A stretch of DNA of 64,000 bases. It comes from Pseudomonas sp. NFIX28 (GTDB lineage Bacteria > Pseudomonadota > Gammaproteobacteria > Pseudomonadales > Pseudomonadaceae). The stretch is taken from contig NZ_FNPW01000007.1 of the NCBI RefSeq assembly GCF_900107395.1, forward strand, positions 186,001 through 250,000, written 5' to 3'. Below the pieces are notes generated by a model. It was not told where the DNA came from. It did no database searches and saw only the letters and a program-made list of their open reading frames with translations. A program made the position numbers and the translations under genes. Shown here piece after piece: positions 1 through 9,523 of this stretch (position 1 is its first letter; every line of letters begins with the position of its first letter).

Positions 1-27
1 CCGCCACTTGGGTTGTCGGGCCGGCGC

Positions 28-53
28 CATCGCGAGCAAGCTTCGCTTCTACA
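28..53. repeat. REP-like half element
   Basis: A single copy of the ATCGCGAGCAAGCTTCGCT type of Pseudomonas REP sequence lies just downstream of the acyl-CoA dehydrogenase stop codon. Its inverted partner is not visible inside the window. The same family recurs at 21498-21595. Confidence 0.6.
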
Positions 54-81
54 GAGATAGCGCCCCACGCCTTCTGCCGGC

Positions 82-1236
82 CTAGAGCCCCATCTGCTTG
101 CTGATGATTTCGTTCATCACTTCCCGGGTGCCGCCGCCGATGGACAGGATACGGTTGTCGCGATACAGCCGCTCCACCAGGCTCTCACGCATATAGCCAA
201 GCCCCCCGAGAATTTGCACGGCATCGTGGGTGATGCGGTCGGCGGTGTCGGTGGCGAAGTTCTTGGCCATGGAAATCTCCTTGATCACGCTCTGGCCCGC
301 CGCCATTTTCGCGGCCTGGCGATAGGTGAACTCGCGGGACACCTCCAGCGCCGTCGCCATCTCCGCCAACCGATGCTTGATGACCTGGAACTTGCCGATG
401 GGCTTGCCGAAGGCCTCACGCTCACGGGCCCACTTAAGGCTCTCCTCCAGCGCCAGCTGCGCGGTCATGTTGGCCATCAGGGCCAGCGCCAGGCGCTCGC
501 TCTGGAAGTTGCCCATGATGCAGGCAAACCCCATGTTTTCGACGCCGATCAACTGGTTGGCCGGTACCCGGCAATCGTCAAAAGACAGCTCGGCGGTATC
601 GGACGCCCACCAGCCCATTTTCTTCAGTTGCCGGCCGACGGTGAACCCTGGCGTGCCCTTGTCGATCAGCAGCAGGCTGATGCCGGCGAAACCTGGCTCG
701 CCGGTACGCACCGCCACCGTATAGAAATCGGCGCGCACGCCACTGGTGATAAAGGTCTTGCTGCCGCTGACACGATAAAAATCGCCATCGCGCACTGCCC
801 GGGTCTGCAGGTTGGCCACGTCCGAACCGCCGCCGGGCTCGGTGACCGCCAGGGCGCTGATCTTCTCCCCTGCCAGTACCTGCGGCACCACCCGCTGGCG
901 AATCTCGGGCCGCGCCCATTTGACGACCGGCGGCAAACCGATGTCCAGCGAGCCCAGGCCCGCCACCAGGCCACCGGAGCCACAGCGCATCAATTCCTCG
1001 CTGGCGGCGATCTTGGCGAACAGATCGCCCTCATGGCTGCCCCCCAGGGCCTCGGGATAACCGATACCGAGGATGCCGGCCGCGCCGGCCTTGAGGTACA
1101 GCTCGCGGGGAAAGCCTTGCGCCTCCTCCCACTGATCGATGTCCGGGAGGATTTCCCGCTCGACGAAGCGTCGAACGCTGTCGCGGACCAACTGATGGCT
1201 AGGGTCGAAGTATTCCTGGCAGGCAGACATCGGCAA
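82..1236 (-). CDS. Acyl-CoA dehydrogenase family protein
   Basis: A 384-residue flavoprotein expected to oxidise an acyl-CoA to the 2-enoyl-CoA and pass electrons to ETF in the cytoplasm. Residues 129-139 carry the family signature ALAVTEPGGGS, and the C-terminal four-helix domain contains GGLGYM and GGGTREV. The position that holds the catalytic glutamate in short- and medium-chain enzymes is Gly in GGGTRE. The segment FQSERLALA (Glu247) matches the alternative catalytic position used by isovaleryl- and long-chain-type enzymes. That assignment is an inference from motif position. The full length is normal for the family. It stands alone upstream of recR on the same strand, 137 bp away. The substrate cannot be read from sequence. 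Confidence 0.9.
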   Translation of the reverse strand: MPMSACQEYFDPSHQLVRDSVRRFVEREILPDIDQWEEAQGFPRELYLKAGAAGILGIGYPEALGGSHEGDLFAKIAASEELMRCGSGGLVAGLGSLDIGLPPVVKWARPEIRQRVVPQVLAGEKISALAVTEPGGGSDVANLQTRAVRDGDFYRVSGSKTFITSGVRADFYTVAVRTGEPGFAGISLLLIDKGTPGFTVGRQLKKMGWWASDTAELSFDDCRVPANQLIGVENMGFACIMGNFQSERLALALMANMTAQLALEESLKWAREREAFGKPIGKFQVIKHRLAEMATALEVSREFTYRQAAKMAAGQSVIKEISMAKNFATDTADRITHDAVQILGGLGYMRESLVERLYRDNRILSIGGGTREVMNEIISKQMGL

Positions 1237-1373
1237 GCTCCTCTGAAGGTTGAGGAAACTTACCTAGCGCTTGCTTGGTTTTCAAGAGAGGCCGCGTTCA
1301 GGCGATGGAACGCAATTAGAGAGCAAGCCCTTGGACCGAGCTTGCCTGCAACGACTGAAGCGGGCCGAAACGC

Positions 1374-1976
1374 TTACAGGGAGATCGGTTTGCGCCCGGC
1401 AAAGGAATGCGCCAGGGTGCCGCCGTCCACCAGCTCCAACTCGCCTCCCAAGGGCACGCCATGGGCGATACGCGAGGTGATCAGGCCTTTGTTGGTCAAT
1501 AGCTGGGCAATGTAATGGGCGGTCGCCTCGCCTTCCACCGTCGGGTTGGTGGCTAGGATCACCTCGGTGAAACTGCCCTGCTCCTCGATCCGCGCCAGTA
1601 ACTGGGGAATGCCGATGGCCTCCGGCCCCAAGCCGTCGAGAGGCGACAAGTGGCCCTTGAGCACGAAGTAACGACCGCGATAACCGGTCTGCTCCACCGC
1701 GTAGACGTCCATCGGCCCCTCGACCACGCACAGCAATGTGTCGTCACGGCGCGGATCGGCGCATTGCGGGCACAGGTCGTCCTCGGTCAGGGTACGACAC
1801 AGGCGGCAGTGCCCCACGCCTTCCATGGCCTGGCTCAACGCCTGGGCCAACCGCGTACCGCCGCTGCGGTCGCGCTCCAGCAGCTGCAAGGCCATGCGCT
1901 GGGCGGTTTTCTGACCCACGCCTGGCAAAGTGCGCAGGGCATCGATCAGTTGGCGAATCAGGGGGCTGAAGCTCAT
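1374..1976 (-). CDS. recR: Recombination mediator RecR
   Basis: A 200-residue RecR, which acts with RecF/RecO to load RecA at gaps in DNA. The order is an N-terminal helix-hairpin-helix ([12 protein letters not shown]), a zinc finger with Cys57, Cys60, Cys69 and Cys72, and a Toprim domain beginning at VVEGPMD. The reading frame extends six codons further upstream (MSDFLP), but the internal ATG beginning [10 protein letters not shown] gives the usual RecR N-terminus. Synteny with ybaB and dnaX, encoded just upstream on the same strand, is the usual bacterial arrangement. Here an oxidoreductase gene (2043-3077) separates recR from ybaB. Confidence 0.97.
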   Translation of the reverse strand: MSFSPLIRQLIDALRTLPGVGQKTAQRMALQLLERDRSGGTRLAQALSQAMEGVGHCRLCRTLTEDDLCPQCADPRRDDTLLCVVEGPMDVYAVEQTGYRGRYFVLKGHLSPLDGLGPEAIGIPQLLARIEEQGSFTEVILATNPTVEGEATAHYIAQLLTNKGLITSRIAHGVPLGGELELVDGGTLAHSFAGRKPISL

Positions 1977-2042
1977 GGGTAGAAAGTCCGACAAAACGAC
2001 GAGACGCGGTTTATACCCGCGCCTCCGATTAGCGTCAAATGC

Positions 2043-3077
2043 TCAGTCCGGGGCGAGCCGCACCACCAGCTTGCCGAAGTTGCGCCCCTCCAGCAGCCCG
2101 ATGAAGGCCTGCGGCGCGCGCTCCAGGCCGTCGACCACATCCTCCTTGAACTTGACCTTGCCTTGCAGCACCCAGGGCGCCATGGCGCTGACAAACTCCG
2201 GTTGCCGGTCGCCATAGTCGTCGAACACGATAAACCCCTGGATGCGCACGCGCTTGGTCAACAGCTGGCGCTGCAACAGTGGCAGGCGATCGGGCCCCGG
2301 CGGCAGTTCCTGGGCATTGTACTGAGCGATCAGCCCGCACAGCGGAATACGCGCCTTGGGGTTGAGCAATGGCAACACCGCGTCGAACACCGTGCCGCCG
2401 ACGTTTTCAAAGTAGATGTCCACACCGCTGAAACAGGCCTGTGCCAATTCGTCGGCAAAGTCCGGGCTGTGATGGTTGACACACGCGTCGAATCCCAGCT
2501 CCTCGACCACATAGCGGCACTTTTCGGCACTGCCCGCCACGCCAACCACGCGCAAGCCCTTGATCTTCGCCACTTGCCCCACCACCGAACCGACGGCGCC
2601 CGACGCCGCGGCCACTACCAGGGTTTCCCCGGCCTTGGGCTGGCCGATGTCCATCAGCCCTAAATAGGCGGTCATGCCGGGCATGCCCAGCACGCCCAGG
2701 GCCATCGAAGGGCTGGGCAAACCCGCTGGCACCGGCATCAGGTTGCGACCGTCGGAAATGCTGTGGCTTTGCCACCCGGTGGTGCCCACCACCAGATCGC
2801 CCTCCTGGAATTTCGGATGCAGCGAGCGCTCGACCCGGCTGACCGCGCCGCCGGTCATCACATCGTTGATTTGCACCGGAGCGGCGTAGGACGGCGCATC
2901 GCTCATGCGCCCCCGCATATAGGGGTCCAGCGACAGGTAAAGAGTCTTGAGCAGCACCTGGCCGTCCGCCAGGTCCGGTAGCGCCACCCGCTCCAGGCGG
3001 AAATTCTCCGGCACGGGCGCGCCCTGGGGTCGGGAGGCCAGAACAATGCGCTGGTTGAGGATCAATGCTTGCGACAT
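2043..3077 (-). CDS. NADP-dependent MDR oxidoreductase (leukotriene B4 dehydrogenase/CurA-like)
   Basis: A 344-residue medium-chain dehydrogenase/reductase without structural zinc. The cofactor-binding Rossmann motif AASGAVGSVVGQ lies at 157-168, and the N-terminal segment YLSLDPYMRGRM is typical of the LTB4-dehydrogenase/CurA branch. Such enzymes reduce alpha,beta-unsaturated ketones or aldehydes with NADPH. The natural substrate is unknown. It sits between recR and ybaB on the minus strand and probably has its own promoter, because a 13-bp perfect terminator hairpin (3290-3320) separates it from ybaB. Length and start are typical. Confidence 0.9.
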   Translation of the reverse strand: MSQALILNQRIVLASRPQGAPVPENFRLERVALPDLADGQVLLKTLYLSLDPYMRGRMSDAPSYAAPVQINDVMTGGAVSRVERSLHPKFQEGDLVVGTTGWQSHSISDGRNLMPVPAGLPSPSMALGVLGMPGMTAYLGLMDIGQPKAGETLVVAAASGAVGSVVGQVAKIKGLRVVGVAGSAEKCRYVVEELGFDACVNHHSPDFADELAQACFSGVDIYFENVGGTVFDAVLPLLNPKARIPLCGLIAQYNAQELPPGPDRLPLLQRQLLTKRVRIQGFIVFDDYGDRQPEFVSAMAPWVLQGKVKFKEDVVDGLERAPQAFIGLLEGRNFGKLVVRLAPD

Positions 3078-3162
3078 CAGAGCGACTCCTTATCGAGAAT
3101 TGAATCAGGCCATACAGAGTGCAGACCATCGTATAGCGCTCGGCGTTCGATGTTTCTCTTCC

Positions 3163-3278
3163 CACGCCGCTGCCGCGGCTGCGATCGATTGCACGGCAAG
3201 CGCAATCATCCAGCCAGCCCCCATCGCCTGAATGATGACCGCTGCGCGCTCGATCGCAGCCTGGAGCAGCGGCTACAG
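3163..3278. repeat. Degenerate REP pair (CCGCTGCCGCAGGCTGCGATCG family)
   Basis: Two facing, diverged copies of the GCCGCTGCCG...CTGCGATCG REP unit are seen, at about 3165-3187 and 3250-3278. They flank the promoter side of the MDR gene. The left copy lacks several bases of the consensus seen at 20351 and 20581. Confidence 0.5.
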
Positions 3279-3289
3279 GCAGCACAAAC

Positions 3290-3320
3290 AAAAATGCCAG
3301 GCGCGATGCCTGGCATTTTT
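3290..3320. terminator. Bidirectional intrinsic terminator downstream of ybaB
   Basis: A perfect 13-bp stem (AAAAATGCCAGGC / GCCTGGCATTTTT) with a 5-nt loop. It has A-runs on one side and T-runs on the other, so it can end transcription from either direction. It lies 27 bp past the ybaB stop on the minus strand. Confidence 0.9.
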
Positions 3321-3346
3321 GAGTCCTACCGATGCGCTGGCGCGAA

Positions 3347-3685
3347 TCAGAACGGCAGTTTCATACCCGGTGGCAGTTGCATGCCAGCGGTCATGCCGGA
3401 CATTTTGTCCTGGCTGTTGGCTTCGATCTTGCGCACGGCGTCGTTGACGGCGGCGGCGAACAGATCTTCCAGCACTTCGCGGTCATCTTCGCTGACGCCT
3501 TCGAGCAGGCTTGGGTCGATGCTCACGCGCTTGATGTCGTGACGACCGGTCATGACCACGGTGACCATATCGCCACCGGCCTTGCCGGTGACTTCGGCGT
3601 TGGCCAGCTCTTCCTGCATCTTGGCCATTTTTTCCTGCATCTGCTGCGCCTGCTTCATCAGGCCGGCCATGCCACCTTTCATCAT
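3347..3685 (-). CDS. ybaB: YbaB/EbfC nucleoid-associated protein
   Basis: A small DNA-binding protein of the YbaB/EbfC family, encoded between dnaX and recR in many bacteria. The N-terminal helix is rich in Met, Gln and Lys ([14 protein letters not shown]), followed by the conserved segment [18 protein letters not shown] and the helix [16 protein letters not shown]. The frame is open from a GTG at 3694, but that GTG lies inside the ribosome-binding sequence GAGGTGA. The ATG at 3685 is correctly spaced and gives a 112-residue protein starting MMKGG. Dimeric homologues bind DNA as tweezer-like structures. Confidence 0.95.
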   Translation of the reverse strand: MMKGGMAGLMKQAQQMQEKMAKMQEELANAEVTGKAGGDMVTVVMTGRHDIKRVSIDPSLLEGVSEDDREVLEDLFAAAVNDAVRKIEANSQDKMSGMTAGMQLPPGMKLPF

Positions 3686-3717
3686 GGGAATCACCTCAAA
3701 GTACTTGGATAAAAACA

Positions 3718-3741
3718 GCGCCCGGCCTCAAGGCCCGGCGC
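3718..3741 (-). terminator. Intrinsic terminator between dnaX and ybaB
   Basis: Read on the minus strand, GCGCCGGGCC-TTGA-GGCCGGGCGC (9 of 10 pairs) is followed by TGTTTTTATC. It lies 10 bp past the dnaX stop and 32 bp before ybaB, so part of the dnaX transcript should end before ybaB. Confidence 0.75.
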
Positions 3742-3751
3742 CCTTCAGTTA

Positions 3752-5851
3752 TTAACCCTGGCTGGCCAGGGCCTCGACAGGTTCAATAGTATCGTGACGG
3801 ACCACCGCACCGAACTCCCGCACCATCTGCTGGATGAACGGATCGCCGTGGATCGACTCCTCGGCTTCGCGCTGGCGATTGGCCCGGCGGCGCGAAGCGG
3901 CCTGGGCAGGGGTTTCCTGCTCGGGCTTGATCAGCTCGATGCTCACCGTCAGCGTGCGCTGGTGATACTGGTTCAAGGCGTCATTCAGGCGCCGCTGCTG
4001 GGTCGCGTTGAACAAGGCGCTATGAGCCGGGTCCAGGTGCAGCAACCAATTGTCGACATCGGCGGCGATCAAGGTGCAGTTGGCAGCGATGCTCGCCGTC
4101 ATCCCGGAAATCGGCAGTTTCGGGAACAGCTCCAGCCACTCCAGGGCCAGGCCGGTGGCCGGTTGGGCAGCCGGCAGTGGCTCGGGTTCCGGCTCGGGAT
4201 CGGCGGCATGCTCACTGGCCAGTTCGTCCAGATAGCTGTAGGCCGAATCCATGTCCGGCTCGATGTAGTCTTCGTCCAGCGGCGGTTCGTCGTCCAGGTC
4301 GATGCCCGGTGTCGCCGCATCGACCTCGGCGACGCTGGGTTCCGGCACCGGGGCGCTGACCCATTCCGGCGCATCCGGCACCACGCTGTCCGGCGTCGGT
4401 GTCGGCATCGGGGGCAGCTCAGGCTGCTCTGCCGCGGTCTCCAGCACTGGCTCGACGGCCGGCTGCTGCTCGACGACCGGCTCAACCGGGTCGTTCCACG
4501 GCAGGTCGATCACCTCTTCGGCGGCGACAGGCGCCGGCTGGGGCACCTCGGCCAGCGGTTGCGGCACAGGCGCCACGGGCGCAGCGGGAACAGGTGCCGC
4601 GACAGGAGCAACCGCAGGAGCAGCCTCGACCACCGGAGCCACGGCTGGCGCGGCGGCAATACTTACCGGTGCAGCAACGGCTGCGCCAGCCACGGATTGG
4701 GCGGAATCAACTGTGGCCTGGCTGATCCCCACTGGCTTTAGCGGCTGTCTCGGCGCATCTGCCGAATCCGCTGGCCGGAAGGCCAGCATTCGCAGCAGGA
4801 CCATCTCGAAACCGCCCCGAGGATCTGGCGCCAGCGGCAAGTCGCGCCGGCCGATCAGGCCCATCTGGTAATAAAACTGCACATCTTCGGCCGGCAACGC
4901 CTGGGCCAGGGCGAGTACCCGGTCGCGGTCGCCATGCCCGTTGTCGACACCGTCCGGCAAGGCCTGGGCAATGGCCACGCGGTGCAAGACATTGAGAATC
5001 TCCGAGAGCACGCCATTCCAGTCCGGCCCTTGTTCGGCAAGGTGGCGCACGGCCTCCAGCAGGGCCTTGGCATCGCCGTTGATCAGCGCGTGCAAGACGT
5101 CGTAGACCTGGCCGTGATCGAGCGTGCCGAGCATCGCGCGCACATCGGCGGCCATGACCTTGCCTTCACCGAAGGCAATGGCCTGGTCGGTGAGGCTCAT
5201 GGCGTCACGCATCGAGCCATCGGCGGCGCGGCCCAATAGCCACAGCGCGTCGTCTTCGAACGGCACGTTCTCGACGCTCAGCACATGGCTCAGGTGCTCG
5301 ACCACTCGCTCCGGAGTCATGTTCTTCAGGGAGAACTGCAGGCAACGCGAAAGAATCGTTGCAGGAAGTTTCTGCGGGTCAGTGGTCGCCAGAATGAATT
5401 TGACGTAGGGCGGCGGCTCTTCCAGGGTCTTCAACAAGGCGTTGAACGAGTGGCTGGACAGCATGTGCACTTCGTCGATCAGGTAGACCTTGAAGCGCCC
5501 GCGGCTCGGCGCGTACTGCACGTTGTCCAGCAGCTCGCGGGTGTCCTCGACCTTGGTCCGGCTCGCGGCGTCGATCTCGATCAGGTCGACGAAGCGCCCC
5601 TCATCGATCTCGCGGCATACCGAGCAGGTGCCACAAGGCGTGGAGGTGATACCTGTTTCACAGTTCAGGCATTTGGCAATGATCCGCGCGATGGTGGTCT
5701 TGCCCACCCCGCGGGTGCCGGTAAACAAATAGGCATGGTGCAGCCGCTGGCTGTCCAAGGCATTGATCAGAGCCTTGAGCACATGGGTCTGGCCGACCAT
5801 TTCGCGAAACGAGCGCGGACGCCATTTACGTGCAAGAACCTGATAACTCAT
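3752..5851 (-). CDS. dnaX: DNA polymerase III subunit tau/gamma (DnaX)
   Basis: A 699-residue clamp-loader ATPase of the replicative polymerase. Visible elements are Walker A GTRGVGKT at 45-52, the zinc module Cys64/Cys73/Cys76/Cys79, the DEVH Walker B box at 126-129, and an SRC sensor motif near residue 167. Residues of roughly 375-560 form a low-complexity Ala/Pro/Val/Glu linker, followed by a folded C-terminal tau domain ([15 protein letters not shown]...) that binds DnaB helicase and the alpha subunit. Length suits a full tau protein. I saw no obvious A-run frameshift site for a shorter gamma product. ybaB follows on the same strand. Confidence 0.97.
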   Translation of the reverse strand: MSYQVLARKWRPRSFREMVGQTHVLKALINALDSQRLHHAYLFTGTRGVGKTTIARIIAKCLNCETGITSTPCGTCSVCREIDEGRFVDLIEIDAASRTKVEDTRELLDNVQYAPSRGRFKVYLIDEVHMLSSHSFNALLKTLEEPPPYVKFILATTDPQKLPATILSRCLQFSLKNMTPERVVEHLSHVLSVENVPFEDDALWLLGRAADGSMRDAMSLTDQAIAFGEGKVMAADVRAMLGTLDHGQVYDVLHALINGDAKALLEAVRHLAEQGPDWNGVLSEILNVLHRVAIAQALPDGVDNGHGDRDRVLALAQALPAEDVQFYYQMGLIGRRDLPLAPDPRGGFEMVLLRMLAFRPADSADAPRQPLKPVGISQATVDSAQSVAGAAVAAPVSIAAAPAVAPVVEAAPAVAPVAAPVPAAPVAPVPQPLAEVPQPAPVAAEEVIDLPWNDPVEPVVEQQPAVEPVLETAAEQPELPPMPTPTPDSVVPDAPEWVSAPVPEPSVAEVDAATPGIDLDDEPPLDEDYIEPDMDSAYSYLDELASEHAADPEPEPEPLPAAQPATGLALEWLELFPKLPISGMTASIAANCTLIAADVDNWLLHLDPAHSALFNATQQRRLNDALNQYHQRTLTVSIELIKPEQETPAQAASRRRANRQREAEESIHGDPFIQQMVREFGAVVRHDTIEPVEALASQG

Positions 5852-5989
5852 CGAAAACCGTCGCGACTGGGAAGCGGAAGCCCGTAATGCTAGCGGAGCA
5901 AGGGCGAAATTGCATCCGGTGCGCTCGTCTAATCTGGCTAAGCTGCTCTGAGCAAGGCCCGTCGGTGGCCTTTTCCCGCAGGAGACTCT

Positions 5990-6763
5990 ATGCGTTTAGC
6001 CTTGGGCGCCTTTCTGCTGGTGGTCATGAATGGTTATGCCGCAGAACCCGCCCTGCGCTTCTCGGTCCCCGACAGCTGGGCCATGCCCGTGGTACAGATC
6101 GAACGCGGCCGGCCCAACCAGGGCATTCTCCACGACATGATGGCCAGCCTCGCCACCCAGGTCGGCAGCCCCGCCGAGTTTCATGTCCTGGCCCGGGCCC
6201 GCGTCCAGGCGGCCATGGACCATGGCGAGATCGATATCCGTTGCTACGCCGCCCAATCCTGGCTGCCCGACCAGCCCGGCGACTACCTCTGGAGCGTTCC
6301 GCTGTTCGTCCAGCGCGACTTGCTTGTCAGCCGCGAGCGACATGCGCTGCCGCTCATGCCCAAAGACTTGCCGACGCAGCCCATCGGCACCGTCCTCAGC
6401 TACACCTACCCCTCGCTGCAACCCTTGTTCGACAGCCGCCAGTTGGTCCGCGACGACGCCCGTAACCAGGAACAGGTGCTGCAAAAACTCTGGGCCGGCC
6501 GCTACCGCTACGCGGTGAGCAACCAATGGACGCTGGACTGGTTCAATCAGACGCTACCACCGGAACAGCAGTTGCACGGCGTGGCCGTCCTGCAGGAACA
6601 GGCGGTCGGCTGCGTCGTCCGCAACGATCCGGCGCTGCCGGTACAGCGAGTGCTGCGCACCCTGTTGCGGATGAAAATGTCGGGGGAGATCGACGACATC
6701 ATCGGCCTGTACACCGGCCGCAGGCCGACCGAGAGCGCCCCGCAGAGCTACGAGGCACCTTAG
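5990..6763 (+). CDS. Periplasmic solute-binding (SBP_bac_3-like) protein
   Basis: A 257-residue exported protein. Residues 1-18 (MRLALGAFLLVVMNGYAA) form a signal peptide with an AxA-type cleavage site. The rest resembles family 3 extracellular solute-binding proteins, as in LRFSVPDSWAMPVVQ, GEIDIRCYAAQSWL and the hinge segment. No ABC permease or ATPase gene is next to it. It therefore either serves a distant transporter or works as a periplasmic sensor input. The downstream neighbour is a convergent GGDEF/EAL gene, and the two stop codons are only 3 bp apart. The ligand is not predictable. Confidence 0.75.
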   Translation: MRLALGAFLLVVMNGYAAEPALRFSVPDSWAMPVVQIERGRPNQGILHDMMASLATQVGSPAEFHVLARARVQAAMDHGEIDIRCYAAQSWLPDQPGDYLWSVPLFVQRDLLVSRERHALPLMPKDLPTQPIGTVLSYTYPSLQPLFDSRQLVRDDARNQEQVLQKLWAGRYRYAVSNQWTLDWFNQTLPPEQQLHGVAVLQEQAVGCVVRNDPALPVQRVLRTLLRMKMSGEIDDIIGLYTGRRPTESAPQSYEAP

Positions 6764-6766
6764 GTA

Positions 6767-8467
6767 TCAGCCGACCTGGTCCTGCGGACACCATTCCAGC
6801 GGCGGTAGGAAGGTCGCCACCCAGCCCGGCACCTCGGCGGCCGGCATGGGTGGGGCAATGAAATAGCCTTGCGCCACATCGCACCCCAGCGACATCAGCA
6901 GCTCGCCGTGCTCCATGGTTTCCAGGCCCTCGGCCACCACCTGGCGGTCAAACGCCCGGGCCAGGCCGATCAAGGCCTGGGTCAACGCCAGGTCGCCCTT
7001 GTCGTGCAGCATGTCGCGCACAAACATGCGATCGATCTTGATGGTCTGGGTGCGCAAGCGCTTGAGGTAACTCAGCGAAGAATGCCCGGTGCCAAAATCC
7101 CCCAGCGAAAACTGCACCCCCAGCGCCTGGCAGGCCTCGAGGCAAGCGCTGACGTGCTGGATATTCTCCACCGCCACCGCCTCGACGATTTCCAGGTCCA
7201 GCAGTTGCGGGGCAATCTGCGGATGGCGCTCGAGCACCGCCTTGAGCCGATCGACGAAATCCGCTCGCTGGAAATGCCGCGCGGCGATATTGACGCTGAT
7301 CGGCCAGCGCTGCCCGGCCAGTTGCCATTGCCGCAACTGCGCCATGACCTGCTCCATCACCCACTCGCCGATATCGACGATCAGGTCGGTCTCCTCCACC
7401 AGCGGCAGGAACTCCCGAGGTGCGACCATGCCACGCTGCGGATGCTGCCAGCGCAGCAACGCCTCGAAACCAACCACCTCGCCGCTGCGCATATTGACCT
7501 TGGGCTGGAAATGCAGGCACAGCTCGCCGGCCGCCATTGCCTGCCTGACCCGCTCGACGGTCTGGTGGGTAGCCTTGACCTCGCGGTCCCGCGACACATC
7601 GAACAAGTGAAAGCGATTGCGCCCGCTCTGCTTGGCCACATACATCGCCTGGTCGGCATGCCGCAGCAAGGTGTCGGCATCATCGTTGTCGGCGGGAAAC
7701 AGCGTCACGCCGATGCTGGCGCAGACGTTGATCTCCTTGTCCTGGATCAGGTACGGCGTGGCGATCACCCCCAGCACTCGGTGCAGCGCTGCCCGCAGCT
7801 CACGAATATCACGCACATGGCGCAGGATCAGCACGAACTCGTCGCCAGCCAGCCGCGCCACCACGTCTTCGCCGCGAATGATCGAGCGCAGGCGCGTCGC
7901 CACCTCCACCAGCAGCAGGTCGCCGCTGGCATGCCCATAGCCATCGTTGACGGCCTTGAAGCCGTCGAGATCAAGCATGCATACCGCTAGCGCGATGTTT
8001 TCCCTGCGCGAGTAATCCAGTGCCTGGTTGAGCAGGTCGGATAGAAAGGAACGGTTGGGCAAGCCGGTCAGCACGTCATGGCCGACCCGCCATTGCAGCG
8101 AGTGCAGCAGCTGGCGTTTTTCGCTGATATCAAAACGGATCGCCACATAGCGCTGGACCCGCCCCGTGGCCTCGTCGAGCAAGGGCACGACGGTGCTGTC
8201 GACCCAATACAAGGTTCCGTCCTTGGCCCGGTTGCAGATCTCGCCTTTCCACACCTGGCCCAGGGCAATGGTGCGCCACATGGTGCTGAAAAATTCGGGA
8301 GGGTGCAGGCCGGAACCAAGGATCCGGTGATTGGCGCCCAGCAGCTCTTCACGGCTGTAGCCGGAAATCGAACAGAACTGGTCGTTGACGTAGGTAATCC
8401 GGCCGGTCAGGTCGGTCTCGGAAAAAATGGCGGCGGCATCCACGGCCCTGCGATATTTCTCATCCAT
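6767..8467 (-). CDS. PAS-GGDEF-EAL cyclic-di-GMP protein with altered motifs
   Basis: A 566-residue cytoplasmic signalling protein without transmembrane segments. A PAS domain spans about 5-118, GGDEF about 125-290 and EAL about 305-550. The cyclase signature reads AGDEF (207-211) instead of GG(D/E)EF, with an upstream RxxD inhibitory site (RGED). In the EAL domain the EAL triad (335-337) is present, but the metal-binding DDFGTG motif reads GDFGTG (456-461), so one of the two conserved aspartates is missing. By knowledge of these families either activity could be reduced. The protein may act as a c-di-GMP effector or a conditional enzyme. It converges on the solute-binding gene at 5990-6763. 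Confidence 0.9.
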   Translation of the reverse strand: MDEKYRRAVDAAAIFSETDLTGRITYVNDQFCSISGYSREELLGANHRILGSGLHPPEFFSTMWRTIALGQVWKGEICNRAKDGTLYWVDSTVVPLLDEATGRVQRYVAIRFDISEKRQLLHSLQWRVGHDVLTGLPNRSFLSDLLNQALDYSRRENIALAVCMLDLDGFKAVNDGYGHASGDLLLVEVATRLRSIIRGEDVVARLAGDEFVLILRHVRDIRELRAALHRVLGVIATPYLIQDKEINVCASIGVTLFPADNDDADTLLRHADQAMYVAKQSGRNRFHLFDVSRDREVKATHQTVERVRQAMAAGELCLHFQPKVNMRSGEVVGFEALLRWQHPQRGMVAPREFLPLVEETDLIVDIGEWVMEQVMAQLRQWQLAGQRWPISVNIAARHFQRADFVDRLKAVLERHPQIAPQLLDLEIVEAVAVENIQHVSACLEACQALGVQFSLGDFGTGHSSLSYLKRLRTQTIKIDRMFVRDMLHDKGDLALTQALIGLARAFDRQVVAEGLETMEHGELLMSLGCDVAQGYFIAPPMPAAEVPGWVATFLPPLEWCPQDQVG

Positions 8468-9068
8468 GAGTCTGGCTCACTGTCGCTAGCGGTTTAACCG
8501 CTCGACCAAGGCACAAGGCCCGGAAGAGATGTTTGGGCGTTCATCCTCACTGCTTTCGCAACACCAGGCAGGCCTGGGCTGCTGGTCCGAAAATATCTGC
8601 TTAACAGAGGTGACCGGCACATTCAGACGCACGTTAGAACTCCATAGACAGCCTTCGACAATGCCAGCCAGACAAGCCGGCAAAAGGCCGACCCGCGGAA
8701 ATGGCGCACCGTCTCGCCCCACCTGACACAAATTGCAACCGTAAAGCGACTGACATCGGGGTTGACCTTCGAATCGACGAAGATCAACTAAAATCAGTTA
8801 TGGATCAGCCGAATTTGGCGGGTGGGACACTGGCAACCATCAGCGAGATGCTCGCGCCTGCGCCATACCCTCGATTCTGGTGAACAAGGAAAAATGCAAT
8901 GAGTTCTTGTTTCATCAGTTCATCTTCTGAAACTAGATCACCAAATGCCTGTCCGAAGCGTCGATTCTACGAATTGCATCACATTTTGCAAGGCAAGGTG
9001 ATGAATCATGGCGTTGCCTAATGCAAAGATTTATCGTTAAGTTCTTGATTCTAAATGGGAATTGAGCG
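8468..9068. other. Non-coding interval with hairpin, AT-rich before the XRE gene
   Basis: I see no supportable gene in these 600 bases. An imperfect hairpin is visible at 8761-8788 (arms GTTGACCTTCG and CGAAGATCAAC, one mismatch). The final 180 bases are AT-rich and contain short dyads (GCATCAC ... GTGATG) that could be operators for the following XRE gene. Confidence 0.5.
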
Positions 9069-9383
9069 ATGCAAATTTCAAGTTTGGGTCCAGCCATCAG
9101 GCGTTACCGCAAGGTAGCGGGGCTTACTCAGGCTGAACTAGGCGAAAAAACCGGTTTTGACCCTAAAACCATCAGCCGCTTCGAAACCGGCACCTACACC
9201 CCCAGTGTGGAAGCCCTGTTCCTGCTGGCCGATGTACTCGGGGTGAAGCTGAAAGCCTTTTTCGCAGATCTGGGCGACGAAGACGAACAGCGGGCGTATC
9301 TGTTCGGTGTCATTCACAAAGCCACCCCGAAGGACCTGGGAAAGCTGATAGCAGCGGTAGACCTGGCCTTGTCCAAGCCTTAG
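9069..9383 (+). CDS. XRE-family helix-turn-helix regulator
   Basis: A 104-residue protein with an HTH of the Cro/CI type at about residues 8-62 (AIRRYRKVAGLTQAELGEK, then TISRFETGTYTPS). The C-terminal tail continues GDEDEQRAYLFGVIHKATPKDLGKLIAAVD and has no recognised domain. It is monocistronic: a strong intrinsic terminator follows at 9398-9445. The upstream 180 bases are AT-rich, unlike the surrounding core genome, which may reflect autoregulation or acquisition. The target genes are unknown. Confidence 0.85.
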   Translation: MQISSLGPAIRRYRKVAGLTQAELGEKTGFDPKTISRFETGTYTPSVEALFLLADVLGVKLKAFFADLGDEDEQRAYLFGVIHKATPKDLGKLIAAVDLALSKP

Positions 9384-9397
9384 AGCCGAGCAACACG

Positions 9398-9445
9398 AAG
9401 AGGAGGCAGACTTATCGAAGCCGATAGTCTGCCTCCTCTTTATTT
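9398..9445 (+). terminator. Intrinsic terminator after the XRE gene
   Basis: A perfect 15-bp stem (AAGAGGAGGCAGACT / AGTCTGCCTCCTCTT), extended by TATCG/CGATA, is followed by TATTT. It lies 15 bp past the stop codon. Confidence 0.9.
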
Positions 9446-9523
9446 CCGCCAGGCGACTCCTGACAGGAACTGACAGCGGCGCCCCTTAAGCTGGCGCACA
9501 GCCCAACCTTCCCAGGAGTCCAG

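Noticed and set aside
214..1515. Long plus-strand open frame opposite the acyl-CoA dehydrogenase and recR
   Set aside because: It is a mirror of high-GC coding sequence on the minus strand, rich in His/Gln/Arg/Gly without any domain. The same holds for long antisense frames over xdhA, xdhB, ligA, nirB and the nitrate reductase.
4302..4871. Gly/Ser/Thr/Ala-rich plus-strand frame inside dnaX
   Set aside because: Low-complexity shadow of the Ala/Pro/Val linker of DnaX, not a gene.
3752..5851. Possible programmed frameshift for a DnaX gamma product
   Set aside because: I looked for a slippery run like that of Escherichia coli and saw no suitable A-run on the minus strand.
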